Counted from the first letter of the stretch, positions 1-7,905 are shown. The stretch: 12,410 nt of DNA from Flavobacteriales bacterium (GCA_026993705.1 JALWSJ010000369.1:1-12410); one strand, 5' to 3'. Numbers and translations are program-made. The notes: a model not told the origin generated them from the letters alone.

Positions 1-3000
1 TGGTAAAATTTTTACAAAAGATATTTTTGTTTTTTACAATAGTATTTGCTTGGACGTCTGTTTCAGTTGCTCAACAAGATTCTGTTGCTCAAAATTTACC
101 TGTATTATCCGATTCAACAAACAACTTACTTCCTTCAGATTCTATTTCTACTGTAATCGATTCAAATGCGGATACTACAATGGTTTCGGATAGTTCAACG
201 ATTAACCCAATTACTTCTCAGTTGTCCGATTCTTCAACAGCTATTATTGATGATTATATTGCAGAAGATACTATTCAACAAGAAGTTAGAGATATTGAAA
301 TCTCATTTATAAAACACAAAGTAGAGCAAAGTGCCGATTCTATCTACTTTAATATTTGTAAAATAACCAATACCACTCAAAAAGATATTTCGGGAAATTT
401 TCGAGTGCACATTCCCAATGGTTGGCATTTAATTGCTGATCCTTCCATGAAGTTAACTTTAAAACCGAAAGAAACGATTAATTTACCTATTCGTTTATCC
501 ATTCCTAGAGAAGCCGTGGGAGGAATGGCATATGTTATTGATGCTTCAATGGAAACAAAAGAAGGCTACTATTCTGGCACGACATTTATAAAGATTCCAT
601 TAAAAGTAAAATGGGATTTGTACTTAAATACAAGTACAATTTACTTCAATGAATATTTTGAATCCGTAACATTTGATGTGTACGTTAAAAATGAGGGAAA
701 TGCACCAGAATTATTGAATCTTCAATTTGATGTAGGGAAATTGTTAGATGTAGTAGAAGTCAATGAAAATAAAAAAGATTACTTTATAAAAGTTCCACCA
801 AAGACGGATACGGTATTCACTTATACAGTCGTACGTGCTCAGCTTACCGAAGATAAACGTCACTATTACAAACGTATTTGGGACGAATCCACTATTAAAA
901 TAAAAGCTATTTCAGGACACGATGATAGAGTGATACGACAAACTATTTGGGTTAGAGATTTGGAGAACCAATACTGGCACGAACGACAAGAAAAAAACTC
1001 TCCCTTGAATTTAGATTTTAGAATCTATAATTTGCTTTCGGCAACTCATCCTAAATTAAACACAAGAGCTTTTGGTGAGATTTTGTTCAAAGGTCCTCAT
1101 AGTGTAGATTACGTATTTCAGGCAAGAAATTTATTGTACCCGCAACGTAATTCTTTAACCTATTTTCAAAACCCCTATAATTATACGATGCGTATTCAAT
1201 ATTACTGGGGAGATAAATTAAAGGCTGAATTAGGTGAGATATATAACAACACGATGCACGCAGTAAGGGGTTGGGGAATAAAAGCAAAATATAACCTGAC
1301 TAAAAACGACCAAATAAGTGCGAGTTATATCATTGGTAAATATTATCCGATGTGGAGTTCTTCGCTTATGTATAGTCGTCAATTCAAAAAAATCAGAGCG
1401 TGGGCAGGTGGTACGTATGAGGATAATTCTTTTATTCATTACAAAGCACTTTCGCCTGAGGTTGGTGCTTTATTTTCTCCTGCAAAAAATCACACTATTC
1501 GTCTTGGGCTTTTAGGCACGAGTTCAACTTTTGATAACAACCAAGGTGTAGGAACTCCTTTAGATTCAACAATAATGGGCTTTTCTTATATGGCAAGCTA
1601 TACCGGAGTTTGGAAAAAGTTTAGGTTTGGTGGCTCTACCCGCAACGACCAGTTTAACATTATCCGAATCAAACCTGCTAATAAAATTTATGGATATATG
1701 CGTTATATGATTAATCAAAAAAGTAGAATTAATTTTATAACACAATACAGTGATATTAGTACTACGGGATACGTTTACAGTCCTTATTATAACGGGTCAT
1801 ATAATCGACAAATCATTTCGCGGTTGACGTACCTAAATAGAATTACCGGTAACTTCATTCTCGAAGCAGGTCCTATGTTTAGAGAATTGAATCGCTTACT
1901 TGTGCTTGATGATACGGTATCAATGAATTTTGCTAATTATTTTGGTGGATTGTTTGTGTTGTCTAGGATTAAGTTTGATGAATTTCAGATGCTTACACCT
2001 AGTCTTTCAGCCGGTTATACCTATTTTAGAAATCATCTTGCCCCTGATGTAATTATTAAGGAGCAACCAACGATTAATTTAGGGTTAAGCTACATTAACC
2101 GTAATATGGGAGCTAGTGCAAACTATATTTATGGACCTAATTTTTTTGTAGGGCAAAACTTTTTTAGTAACAATATTCCTGTAAACTATGAAACCGTACA
2201 AGCAAGAGTCTATCATACCAAGAGGTTTTTTGCTCAGAACATTGTTTGGCGAAATTATGCGACTTACTTTTTAAGATTGCCTTCCAACCGACAAAATTTT
2301 GTTGTCAGTTCAGCTCTTAATTTCAAGATGCCGAAAGGGTGGTATGCAAATCTAAGAGCAAACTTATACACCAATAGTACTGACGAAGAAAACCAAGGCG
2401 TTATTACGCATCGTAATTTTGGGATGAATATAGGAGCCGGAAAATCTTTTGATATTCCTCAACCAAGAATCCGCTATTATGATATAAATATTTTGTGTTT
2501 TAACGATATGAATGGAAATGGGGTTCGCGACAAAGACGAGCCATTACTCTCAAACATCAAAATGCTCATATCAAGAGATCGTAAAAAAAATACAGACCAA
2601 ACTATTCGTTTTAGCGAACAAGAATTAGTAAGCAATACCAACGGAGAAATCATACTGAAAGATATCCCTCAAGGAGCGTATAAATTGACATTTGAACCAC
2701 TTTTTAATTTAGGGAATTTATACAACGCTAAAGGCGATGAACAAGAAATAGAGGTGATATCCGATATGGATTATTATGTTCCTTATGTTGAGAGTTACCA
2801 AGTCAACGGTCAAGTACGTCTTATCAGAGATGAGTTTAGCGATAAAGGATTAATTCAAGTAAATGGAGTACGGGTAGAAGCAACCAATGCCCAAGGAGAA
2901 ACCTTTGCCGCTCTAACTGACCAAGATGGATTTTATACATTGAATGTACCTCAAGCCGGATATTTTACCGTAAAAGTAAACAATGTATTTGGCGAAGGCT

Positions 3001-3620
3001 TTGAGATAGACAAAGATAAGTTCCTAATTCAATTTAACGGATTTAAACACTACACGGTAGATTTTACCTTTTATGAAGGAAAACGAGAAATTAACTTTGG
3101 GAATGGAGAGCAATTTTTTAATTTTAAAAGTATAACGTCCACCAATGATTCTACACCAAAAGATAGTACACAAAACAATGAAACAGAGCAACCTGTAACA
3201 GAAGAAAACAAGGAGAATAATAATACGGTAACCAGTAACACCAGCCAAGAAGAGTTACCACCGCTGAATGTCGCAAAAGATGCCATGCAACCCAAAGATG
3301 AATTAATCAAAGACTTGGAAAACATAGCCGAAGAAAACAAAAAATATCTACCGGTTGATTTAAAATCAGAGAATTACAATTACTTGCTTGAACTCGGAAT
3401 GATTGAAGACAAAACAACGGTAAATTACCAACAAACACTCGCAAAACTAGGTATTACACCAACACCAATAAAAGTGAACGGAGTAGTGTTATACGCTTCC
3501 AAAGTGCTACCAAACAAAGAAGAGGCAAAAGACCTTCAAGCTGAATTAAACCAAATAGGATTTACCGAAAGTGTAGTAGTAGCCGTTTATCAAGGAAAAA
3601 TAATCATTTTGGAAGAGTAA
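1..3620 (+). CDS. Large outer-membrane/surface protein with SdrD-B-like, carboxypeptidase-regulatory-like and SPOR-like regions (5' end one base outside window)
   Basis: The reading frame is open from the first bases. The first two bases (TG) would complete an ATG if the preceding base is A, giving an N-terminus MVKFLQKIFLFFTIVFAWTS that is a classic signal peptide cleaved after VAQ; the first in-window start, TTG at 27, would cut into it. The protein is then 1206 residues. Visible regions: Ser/Asp/Thr-rich linker (about 27-95); Ig-like beta domain with NEW3-type spacing (about 95-320); a long aromatic-rich alternating beta region that could be a membrane barrel (about 330-815); a calcium-loop segment DMNGNGVRDKDEP (about 838-850) typical of SdrD-B-like domains; a carboxypeptidase-regulatory-like fold (about 930-1010); an Asn/Glu/Thr-rich linker (about 1045-1110); and a C-terminal SPOR-like segment with NKEEAKDLQAELNQIGF. 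Export to the outer membrane is well supported. The exact role is unknown, and the barrel assignment is inferred from composition. Confidence 0.8.
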   Translation, partial: VKFLQKIFLFFTIVFAWTSVSVAQQDSVAQNLPVLSDSTNNLLPSDSISTVIDSNADTTMVSDSSTINPITSQLSDSSTAIIDDYIAEDTIQQEVRDIEISFIKHKVEQSADSIYFNICKITNTTQKDISGNFRVHIPNGWHLIADPSMKLTLKPKETINLPIRLSIPREAVGGMAYVIDASMETKEGYYSGTTFIKIPLKVKWDLYLNTSTIYFNEYFESVTFDVYVKNEGNAPELLNLQFDVGKLLDVVEVNENKKDYFIKVPPKTDTVFTYTVVRAQLTEDKRHYYKRIWDESTIKIKAISGHDDRVIRQTIWVRDLENQYWHERQEKNSPLNLDFRIYNLLSATHPKLNTRAFGEILFKGPHSVDYVFQARNLLYPQRNSLTYFQNPYNYTMRIQYYWGDKLKAELGEIYNNTMHAVRGWGIKAKYNLTKNDQISASYIIGKYYPMWSSSLMYSRQFKKIRAWAGGTYEDNSFIHYKALSPEVGALFSPAKNHTIRLGLLGTSSTFDNNQGVGTPLDSTIMGFSYMASYTGVWKKFRFGGSTRNDQFNIIRIKPANKIYGYMRYMINQKSRINFITQYSDISTTGYVYSPYYNGSYNRQIISRLTYLNRITGNFILEAGPMFRELNRLLVLDDTVSMNFANYFGGLFVLSRIKFDEFQMLTPSLSAGYTYFRNHLAPDVIIKEQPTINLGLSYINRNMGASANYIYGPNFFVGQNFFSNNIPVNYETVQARVYHTKRFFAQNIVWRNYATYFLRLPSNRQNFVVSSALNFKMPKGWYANLRANLYTNSTDEENQGVITHRNFGMNIGAGKSFDIPQPRIRYYDINILCFNDMNGNGVRDKDEPLLSNIKMLISRDRKKNTDQTIRFSEQELVSNTNGEIILKDIPQGAYKLTFEPLFNLGNLYNAKGDEQEIEVISDMDYYVPYVESYQVNGQVRLIRDEFSDKGLIQVNGVRVEATNAQGETFAALTDQDGFYTLNVPQAGYFTVKVNNVFGEGFEIDKDKFLIQFNGFKHYTVDFTFYEGKREINFGNGEQFFNFKSITSTNDSTPKDSTQNNETEQPVTEENKENNNTVTSNTSQEELPPLNVAKDAMQPKDELIKDLENIAEENKKYLPVDLKSENYNYLLELGMIEDKTTVNYQQTLAKLGITPTPIKVNGVVLYASKVLPNKEEAKDLQAELNQIGFTESVVVAVYQGKIIILEE

Positions 3621-3634
3621 GCAGAGGATGATTT

Positions 3635-3770
3635 GGGCGTTCCCCCAATTTGCAAAAAACAACATGTCGCTACCGCGAAACGTTGTTTTAGCAAATTGGG
3701 GTCGGGCTATCACTACTCACTCTTTTTCTCTCGAACAGCGAGAGAGAAAAAGGAGTTTAAACACGCCGTT
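3635..3770 (-). repeat. Two-hairpin module, copy A (minus orientation)
   Basis: Read on the minus strand, this has variable hairpin I (arms 3722-3732 and 3742-3752, a T/C-rich stem), the junction GATAGCCCGACC (complement of 3700-3711), hairpin II, then GGGAACGCCC (complement of 3635-3644). Hairpin II has an 11-bp outer stem (3643-3653 with 3691-3701), a second 8-bp stem (3656-3663 with 3682-3689) and a 4-bp apex (3667-3670 with 3675-3678). It starts 15 bases after the stop codon of the upstream gene and runs directly into the 159-base palindrome. Copy B at 8207-8336 has the same junctions and layout but different stem sequences. It may be a structured RNA or a REP-like transposable repeat; the GGGCGTTCCC/GTCGGGCTAT ends resemble dispersed intergenic repeats I recall from flavobacterial genomes. 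Not a protein gene. Confidence 0.75.
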
Positions 3771-3772
3771 CT

Positions 3773-3931
3773 ATTCCTAACGCATGTGAAATAAGCAATA
3801 AGAAAATGAGTTTTAGTTTCTTTAGACGATGAAAAAAATCTTTGCATAGCACCCGCTATGGAAATATTTTTTGAAGAAGTATAAAGGAAATAAAAACATT
3901 TTATGATGCTCATTTTATATGTGTTAGGGAT
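3773..3931 (-). repeat. 159-base imperfect palindrome, copy A
   Basis: Two arms of about 78 bases meet at the apex CATAGC-ACCC-GCTATG (3845-3860). The ends are ATTCCTAAC (3773-3781) and GTTAGGGAT (3923-3931). The minus strand matches copy B at 8048-8206 with about 16 differences over 159 columns, counted by eye. Size, terminal inverted repeats and absence of an ORF fit a MITE or a long RNA hairpin. Confidence 0.85.
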
Positions 3932-3938
3932 ACTCCAA

Positions 3939-4001
3939 CTAACGTAAAAATAAAACATTGATAATCAAATGATTATTAATTTGTCAATATTTTTACGTTA
4001 G
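3939..4001. repeat. 63-base palindrome with perfect 14-bp ends
   Basis: CTAACGTAAAAATA at 3939-3952 is exactly complementary to TATTTTTACGTTAG at 3988-4001, enclosing 35 AT-rich bases. It begins 8 bases after the end of palindrome A. Its outer CTAAC/GTTAG resembles the ends of the 159-base family, but the arms do not. It could be a short deletion derivative or an independent element. Confidence 0.7.
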
Positions 4002-4039
4002 CAACAAAACTCAACTGTTTTTTACACAGTCGCTTAATG

Positions 4040-4100
4040 ATCCCTAACGCGAACAAAATTGGCTGAAAGAAAGTGAGTTTTGGGTTTCTTTAGACGATAA
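4040..4100 (-). repeat. Partial copy of the 159-base palindrome family
   Basis: ATCCCTAACGC at 4040-4050, then GTGAGTTTT and TTTCTTTAGACGAT near 4073-4098, match the corresponding half of palindrome A (ATTCCTAACGC... GAGTTTTAGTTTCTTTAGACGAT, 3773-3831) in order and spacing. The other half is absent or too diverged to align by eye. A weak hairpin follows (4096-4125), and then the 169-base palindrome begins at 4142. Confidence 0.6.
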
Positions 4101-4141
4101 TTATTATATCCAATAATAGTTGTCATTTAAAGTGTTATTTA

Positions 4142-4310
4142 TTGAACTTGTTTAAAGTTGACAGACTAATAGCGAGCGTGAAGGCTTATATTTTCTGGCA
4201 AAGCTCCATTTTTATTGCATAGCCATTAGCTATGGAATAAAAATTAGCTGAAGTCCAGAAAATATAATGCTTTACGCGTAGTTTAGTAAGTTAACTTTAA
4301 ACAAGTTCAT
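4142..4310. repeat. 169-base palindrome, second family
   Basis: The ends TTGAACTTGTTTAAAGTT (4142-4159) and AACTTTAAACAAGTTCA (4293-4309) are inverted repeats. Complementarity continues inward through TTATATTTTCTGG (4187-4199) with CCAGAAAATATAA (4255-4267), to an apex CATAGC-CATTA-GCTATG at 4218-4234. Symmetry about 4226 is almost exact. The arms share no sequence with the 159-base family, but the apex core GCATAGC...GCTATGG is the same. No ORF of note lies inside. It is MITE-like, or a long hairpin RNA. Confidence 0.85.
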
Positions 4311-4337
4311 TACATTTACAGTCGTAGAAAAGAATAC

Positions 4338-5597
4338 TTGAGCATAAATTTATACATATCAAACTCGCTACCTCAATTAACTCATTTTTTAAATCAGTTT
4401 GTTTTAATTGTAAATAGTACGATTACAAATAGTGCTGAACTAGTCCGATTTGTAGTAGAGACGATAAGGAGTATCGTTAAAACAACTTTAATCGTTAAAA
4501 ACTTTACCAATTCCATCCATTTCTATACAGTGGTATTTCGTTCTGTACTCTACAGATTACAACGCTTTTCTCATAAACACACAGAACGTATAATTGAATA
4601 TTTTACAATTACTAAAGATAATATTTGTACTTCAAAAAACGTAAGTCTCATAGCGGTACTTGGAATGGATACCCCTGATTATTACCCCTTTGGTATGGAG
4701 ATGGCTGATAGGAGTGGGAGTGTTGGAAATTATAGATATGGGTTCATGAATTATGAAAAGGACGATGAGATAAAAGGCTCTGGAAACTCTTATAATATGG
4801 GGGAAAGAATGTATGACCCAAGAATAATAAGAACTCCTTCACCTGATAAGTTTAAAGATAAATATCAAGGAATATCTCCTTATGCTTTTGCTTTAAATAA
4901 CCCTATTTTCTTTGTGGATATTGATGGAAATATTATTGTAGATAAAAATGGGAATGTAGTAACTATTGATAGGGATTCTGATGGAAATATTACTGGAATA
5001 ACTGCAACCAACAAAAAGGGAGAAATAATTACCCCTGACCCTTTTACTGTTGATATGATTACACAAGTAAATAAAACAGATATTGGAAAAGAAACAATAA
5101 AACAAATGGAAGTTCATAGCGACCAATTTCAATATCGTGAAGATAAAACTGGTTCTAAAACTCAAGGTAGTCCTGCTCAATCTCATACAAGCGAAAAGAA
5201 GGGAATAGTAACACATAAAATGTATATTAACACAGGTTTTGAAACTGATGGTACTCGTTTTGAAGGTGCATCCGATGAAGAATTTAAAAATGCTACTGGG
5301 GTTCACGAACCAAAACACTTTTTAAATCCAGATCAGGTAATTTTAGACCAAACTCAGGACAATGCTGAAAATGATCCTAATTCTGAATTTAACCAAAGTG
5401 GACAAAGTCCAATGTTTCAAGCTGTAAATTTTGAAACAGAAGTATTAAAAGATGAATTAAAAACAAGAGAACAATTTAATAGTGGTGCACTTGACTCAAA
5501 ACCTTATGGAAAAGATGGAGGTACAGCAAGAGAAAAATATAAAGAAGTAATAAATGCACCAAAATCTTCAGATGTTATGAAATACAAACCTAATTAG
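4338..5597 (+). CDS. Orphan RHS-repeat C-terminal protein with probable HExxH metallopeptidase tip
   Basis: The frame is open for 419 codons from a TTG at 4338; the first ATG in this frame that fits the homology is at 4665 (residue 110). Residues 1-108 show no recognisable family, and this part may be untranslated or a fused remnant. Residues 113-198 are the conserved end of a Bacteroidota RHS core: DYYPFGMEM, YRYGFMNYEKDDEIKGSGNSY, RMYDPR, ISPYAFALNNPIFFVDIDGN. The rest of the RHS shell, with its many YD repeats and export signals, is missing. Residues 199-419 form the variable tip. They contain HEPKH (323-327), which fits a HExxH zinc site, with Glu366 in AVNFETE as a plausible third ligand, as in RHS-linked zincin toxins; a proline inside HExxH is unusual. 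The next gene starts 3 bases downstream and is the likely immunity gene. I infer a displaced RHS-tip cassette; intact activity is unproven. Confidence 0.75.
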   Translation: MSINLYISNSLPQLTHFLNQFVLIVNSTITNSAELVRFVVETIRSIVKTTLIVKNFTNSIHFYTVVFRSVLYRLQRFSHKHTERIIEYFTITKDNICTSKNVSLIAVLGMDTPDYYPFGMEMADRSGSVGNYRYGFMNYEKDDEIKGSGNSYNMGERMYDPRIIRTPSPDKFKDKYQGISPYAFALNNPIFFVDIDGNIIVDKNGNVVTIDRDSDGNITGITATNKKGEIITPDPFTVDMITQVNKTDIGKETIKQMEVHSDQFQYREDKTGSKTQGSPAQSHTSEKKGIVTHKMYINTGFETDGTRFEGASDEEFKNATGVHEPKHFLNPDQVILDQTQDNAENDPNSEFNQSGQSPMFQAVNFETEVLKDELKTREQFNSGALDSKPYGKDGGTAREKYKEVINAPKSSDVMKYKPN

Positions 5598-5600
5598 GAT

Positions 5601-6125
5601 ATGTGGAATCTCAACCCATTAAAGAATACAAACATTCCTCTTTTAGCTGTTGTAATTGGAATAGTTTTTTCATTAAGTTTTTGTATGAAAGACAATAATA
5701 GTGTGACAATTGGATTAGAATACAATTTGAATAAGTTGTGTGTTCCTGATTCTTTATATAATTTGTCAGTTATTGATTCGACTTTATGGAGTAAATTTAT
5801 CCAGCATACACAAGAAGAGTACACTAATTTTGCGGTAGTTTTTAAAGGTAATGATATAACTTTATATCAGTTTGGTTGTGTTAATCGTTCAGGGTTCATC
5901 AGTTGCACTCATAATAACGAATCATATCTTTTCATTTCGTATGAAAAGAAAGTAATTCTTTTCACAAATAAAATAGATATGAAGACACCTCTTTCATATT
6001 TAGATGAATTACAAAATCAGGGAAAAGTATCTAAAAACGAGTATGATTTAATTCAAGATCAAATAAAAAGAGTTATTACAATCAATCAAAATGCGGAAAA
6101 GAATAAACTTGAAAAAAGATGGTAA
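5601..6125 (+). CDS. Small membrane-anchored protein, probable immunity partner of the RHS tip
   Basis: 174 residues, starting at ATG 5601, just 3 bases after the TAG of the RHS gene, so the two are almost certainly co-transcribed and translationally coupled. Residues 11-28 are hydrophobic (IPLLAVVIGIVFSLSFC). The C of LSFC at about residue 28 could be a lipobox cysteine, but Phe at -1 is atypical, so a plain N-terminal membrane anchor is the alternative. The remainder is a compact soluble domain ending in a charged helix (residues about 131-174). I do not recognise the family. The immunity assignment rests on position only: RHS toxins are normally followed directly by their specific immunity gene. 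Confidence 0.7.
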   Translation: MWNLNPLKNTNIPLLAVVIGIVFSLSFCMKDNNSVTIGLEYNLNKLCVPDSLYNLSVIDSTLWSKFIQHTQEEYTNFAVVFKGNDITLYQFGCVNRSGFISCTHNNESYLFISYEKKVILFTNKIDMKTPLSYLDELQNQGKVSKNEYDLIQDQIKRVITINQNAEKNKLEKRW

Positions 6126-6616
6126 TCCGAAAAGTTATCAACAATCACCTTTTTCTGCTCACCCCCTTTTCTCACCTTGCTTTCCGCTCTTTTTCTTTCC
6201 TTTTTCTACTTCACCCCATTCCGCTTGCATTTAGGCCGGTTTTAAGGGCGGAGCAAAACCACAAAAACAAGAACCAAAAAGCCCCAAAAAAGAAGAAGAA
6301 ATAAGCCCAAAAGAAGCCCTGCTCTCTCTACACCCAAAATAGAAAAAGCTATCCCTTATAAGGGAAACTACTGACATACAAGTAATTAAATAGAAATGAC
6401 AGTTAAACCTTAAAACAACAAAAGGGAATTTCACATCCCCACCACCACAGGAAAAGTTGTATTCACTCCACTTTCACTCGTTACTCCTTCTCGTTTCTTT
6501 CATTGGTAGTCAATACCTTTTACATATTGAAAAGCATCGAATATGACCGTTTTATTGTGCTGATGTTTTTTAAGGAAGTATGAGGAAATCCAAACGAGTG
6601 TAAGAATGAAGAAAAG
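6126..6616. other. Non-coding region with probable gene debris
   Basis: No convincing gene. Bases 6145-6225 are strongly pyrimidine-rich and 6240-6325 strongly purine-rich on the plus strand. In one plus-strand frame, 6234-6342 reads as a 35-codon Lys/Glu/Pro-rich piece ending in LLSLHPK and a TAG, preceded directly by a stop, which looks like the tail of a decayed gene. A perfect 14-base palindrome TCCCTTATAAGGGA lies at 6352-6365. CACTCGTT near 6475 and AACGAGTG near 6595 are complementary but far apart. No clear terminator for the minus-strand operon ending at 6617 is visible. Confidence 0.45.
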
Positions 6617-7504
6617 TCATGTTTTAGATTGCTTAACAGAAGAAAAACTAACCAAATAAACACCCGTAAAAATAGCCAAAGCACTTAAAAATTGAATAAA
6701 AGAAGGTTTGCCGTATCCTAATACAATGGCGAATATTGTCGTTAATACAGGTTGTAAATAAACGTAAGCACTTACAGTAGTAGGCATCACCTTGTCTAAG
6801 GCGTACATTGTTAGTAGATAAGTTAAAAAAGTAGTAAACACCACAATGAATAAGACTTTAAATATAGCTGATAAGGGCATTGAAAAATCAGCTAGTCCTA
6901 CTTGCGATAAACCAAAAGGAATGACATACAGTAACCCGAAACTAAACACCCATTTGATAACTGTAAACGGAGAATATTTTTGCATCAATGGTTTTACTAA
7001 AACAAGATAGAGAGCATAGGAACTTGCATTCATGAAAATTAAGAAATCACCATAAAAGGTAGCTTCCCCCGATGATGATTGATTTTTAAAAGCTATTAAC
7101 GAAATCGCACCCGCTAATCCAATAAAAATTCCTGCTATTTTTTTTGCAGAGATACGTTCTTTTAATAAAATAGCAGAGAATACCAACACTAAAATAGGAG
7201 TGCTGACCATTATGATTGAAGCATTGATGGTTGAGGTATGGTGTAACCCTTCAAAAAACATCAATTGATTAGCCGCAACACCAAATAATCCTGCAATGGC
7301 AAATTTTATATAATCCTGTTTAGCTATGGTTTCGGTTTTTAAAAAAAGCAACCAAAATAGTAAGGTTGCTCCCAAAACACGAAACAAAATAAAAGTAAAA
7401 GATGGAAGATAATCAGCCATCACGTCTTTTGAAAAACCATAGCTTAACGCGTAGATTAGGTTTACTGAAAATAAAGCAAGGTGTGCTTTTATGTTCTTTT
7501 GCAT
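6617..7504 (-). CDS. EamA/DMT-family inner-membrane permease
   Basis: 295 residues, starting MQKNIKAHLALF, with about ten hydrophobic segments arranged as two halves of five, the usual plan and length of EamA-domain drug/metabolite transporters. The first half includes NLIYALSYGFSKDVM and the helix around LFGVAANQLMFFEGLHHTS; the second begins near FLIFMNASSYALYLVLVKPL. It ends with a short Lys-rich cytoplasmic tail. The family exports amino acids, metabolites or drugs; the substrate cannot be read from sequence. It starts 5 bases after the stop of the upstream ArsC-family gene on the same strand, so the two form an operon. Confidence 0.9.
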   Translation of the reverse strand: MQKNIKAHLALFSVNLIYALSYGFSKDVMADYLPSFTFILFRVLGATLLFWLLFLKTETIAKQDYIKFAIAGLFGVAANQLMFFEGLHHTSTINASIIMVSTPILVLVFSAILLKERISAKKIAGIFIGLAGAISLIAFKNQSSSGEATFYGDFLIFMNASSYALYLVLVKPLMQKYSPFTVIKWVFSFGLLYVIPFGLSQVGLADFSMPLSAIFKVLFIVVFTTFLTYLLTMYALDKVMPTTVSAYVYLQPVLTTIFAIVLGYGKPSFIQFLSALAIFTGVYLVSFSSVKQSKT

Positions 7505-7509
7505 AGTGC

Positions 7510-7863
7510 TTATATCCCTAGTTTTTCTTTTACGGCTTCAACTGTCTTTTTGGAATTTCCTACAAATACTTCATTGTCTATAACGATTACCGGTCGTTTT
7601 AAAAAGGTGTAATCTTCTAGTAAGTATTGTTTGTAATCCTCTTCGGTTAGATTTTTTTCTTTTAAGCCAAGTGTTCTGTATTTGATAGCTCGTTTGCTGA
7701 ATAGGTTTTCGTAACTGCCAACCTTTTCTTTCAATTCTTCTAATTGTTTTTCTGTTAAGGGATTTGTTTTAATTTCTTGTTGTTCCCAACTATTGTCCAC
7801 GCCTATTTCTTTCATGATTCTTCTGTTGGTGTCGCAGGTGCTTAGGTAAAATATTTTTTTCAT
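7510..7863 (-). CDS. ArsC/Spx-family thioredoxin-fold protein
   Basis: The frame extends upstream to 7920, but MKKIFYLSTCDTNRR at 7863 fits the family start and gives 117 residues, the normal length; the extra 19 codons would overlap the putative promoter at 7906-7913. Cys10 in STCDTNRR sits where the catalytic Cys of ArsC lies, at the end of the first beta strand. The second Cys of a CxxC pair, found in Spx, is replaced by Asn13. KRPVIVIDNEVFVGNSK near the C-terminus is the conserved Arg-Pro strand of the family. Members are arsenate reductases, Spx-like regulators or uncharacterised glutathione-linked proteins. The EamA neighbour is not a known arsenite pump, so arsenate reduction should not be assumed. 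Confidence 0.85.
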   Translation of the reverse strand: MKKIFYLSTCDTNRRIMKEIGVDNSWEQQEIKTNPLTEKQLEELKEKVGSYENLFSKRAIKYRTLGLKEKNLTEEDYKQYLLEDYTFLKRPVIVIDNEVFVGNSKKTVEAVKEKLGI

Positions 7864-7905
7864 GTGCTTTTGTTCTGAATTAAAAATGATATATTTTTCG
7901 AATTG

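Noticed and set aside
3643..3701. Hairpin II of copy A as terminator of the upstream gene
   Set aside because: The stem is strong, but neither strand has a T-run directly after it, and the same junctions occur in copy B away from a gene end.
3713..3958. 81-codon minus-strand ORF
   Set aside because: It lies wholly within the two-hairpin module and palindrome A; the encoded peptide is a by-product of the repeat.
3939..4310. Insertion sequence with transposase
   Set aside because: No transposase ORF is present inside or between the palindromes; they are non-autonomous at most.
3635..4312. CRISPR array
   Set aside because: The repeats are palindromic, of different families and lengths, with no regular repeat-spacer pattern and no cas genes.
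4893..5318. 141-codon minus-strand ORF
   Set aside because: Antisense to the RHS tip, whose plus-strand frame carries clear RHS and HExxH motifs.
6119..6304. 61-codon plus-strand ORF after the candidate immunity gene
   Set aside because: Composition follows the pyrimidine/purine switch (Phe/Leu-rich then Lys-rich), there is no conserved motif, and it overlaps the end of the previous gene.
6352..6365. TCCCTTATAAGGGA as a terminator or operator
   Set aside because: No T-run follows and no promoter is nearby; a single short palindrome is not enough to assign a role.
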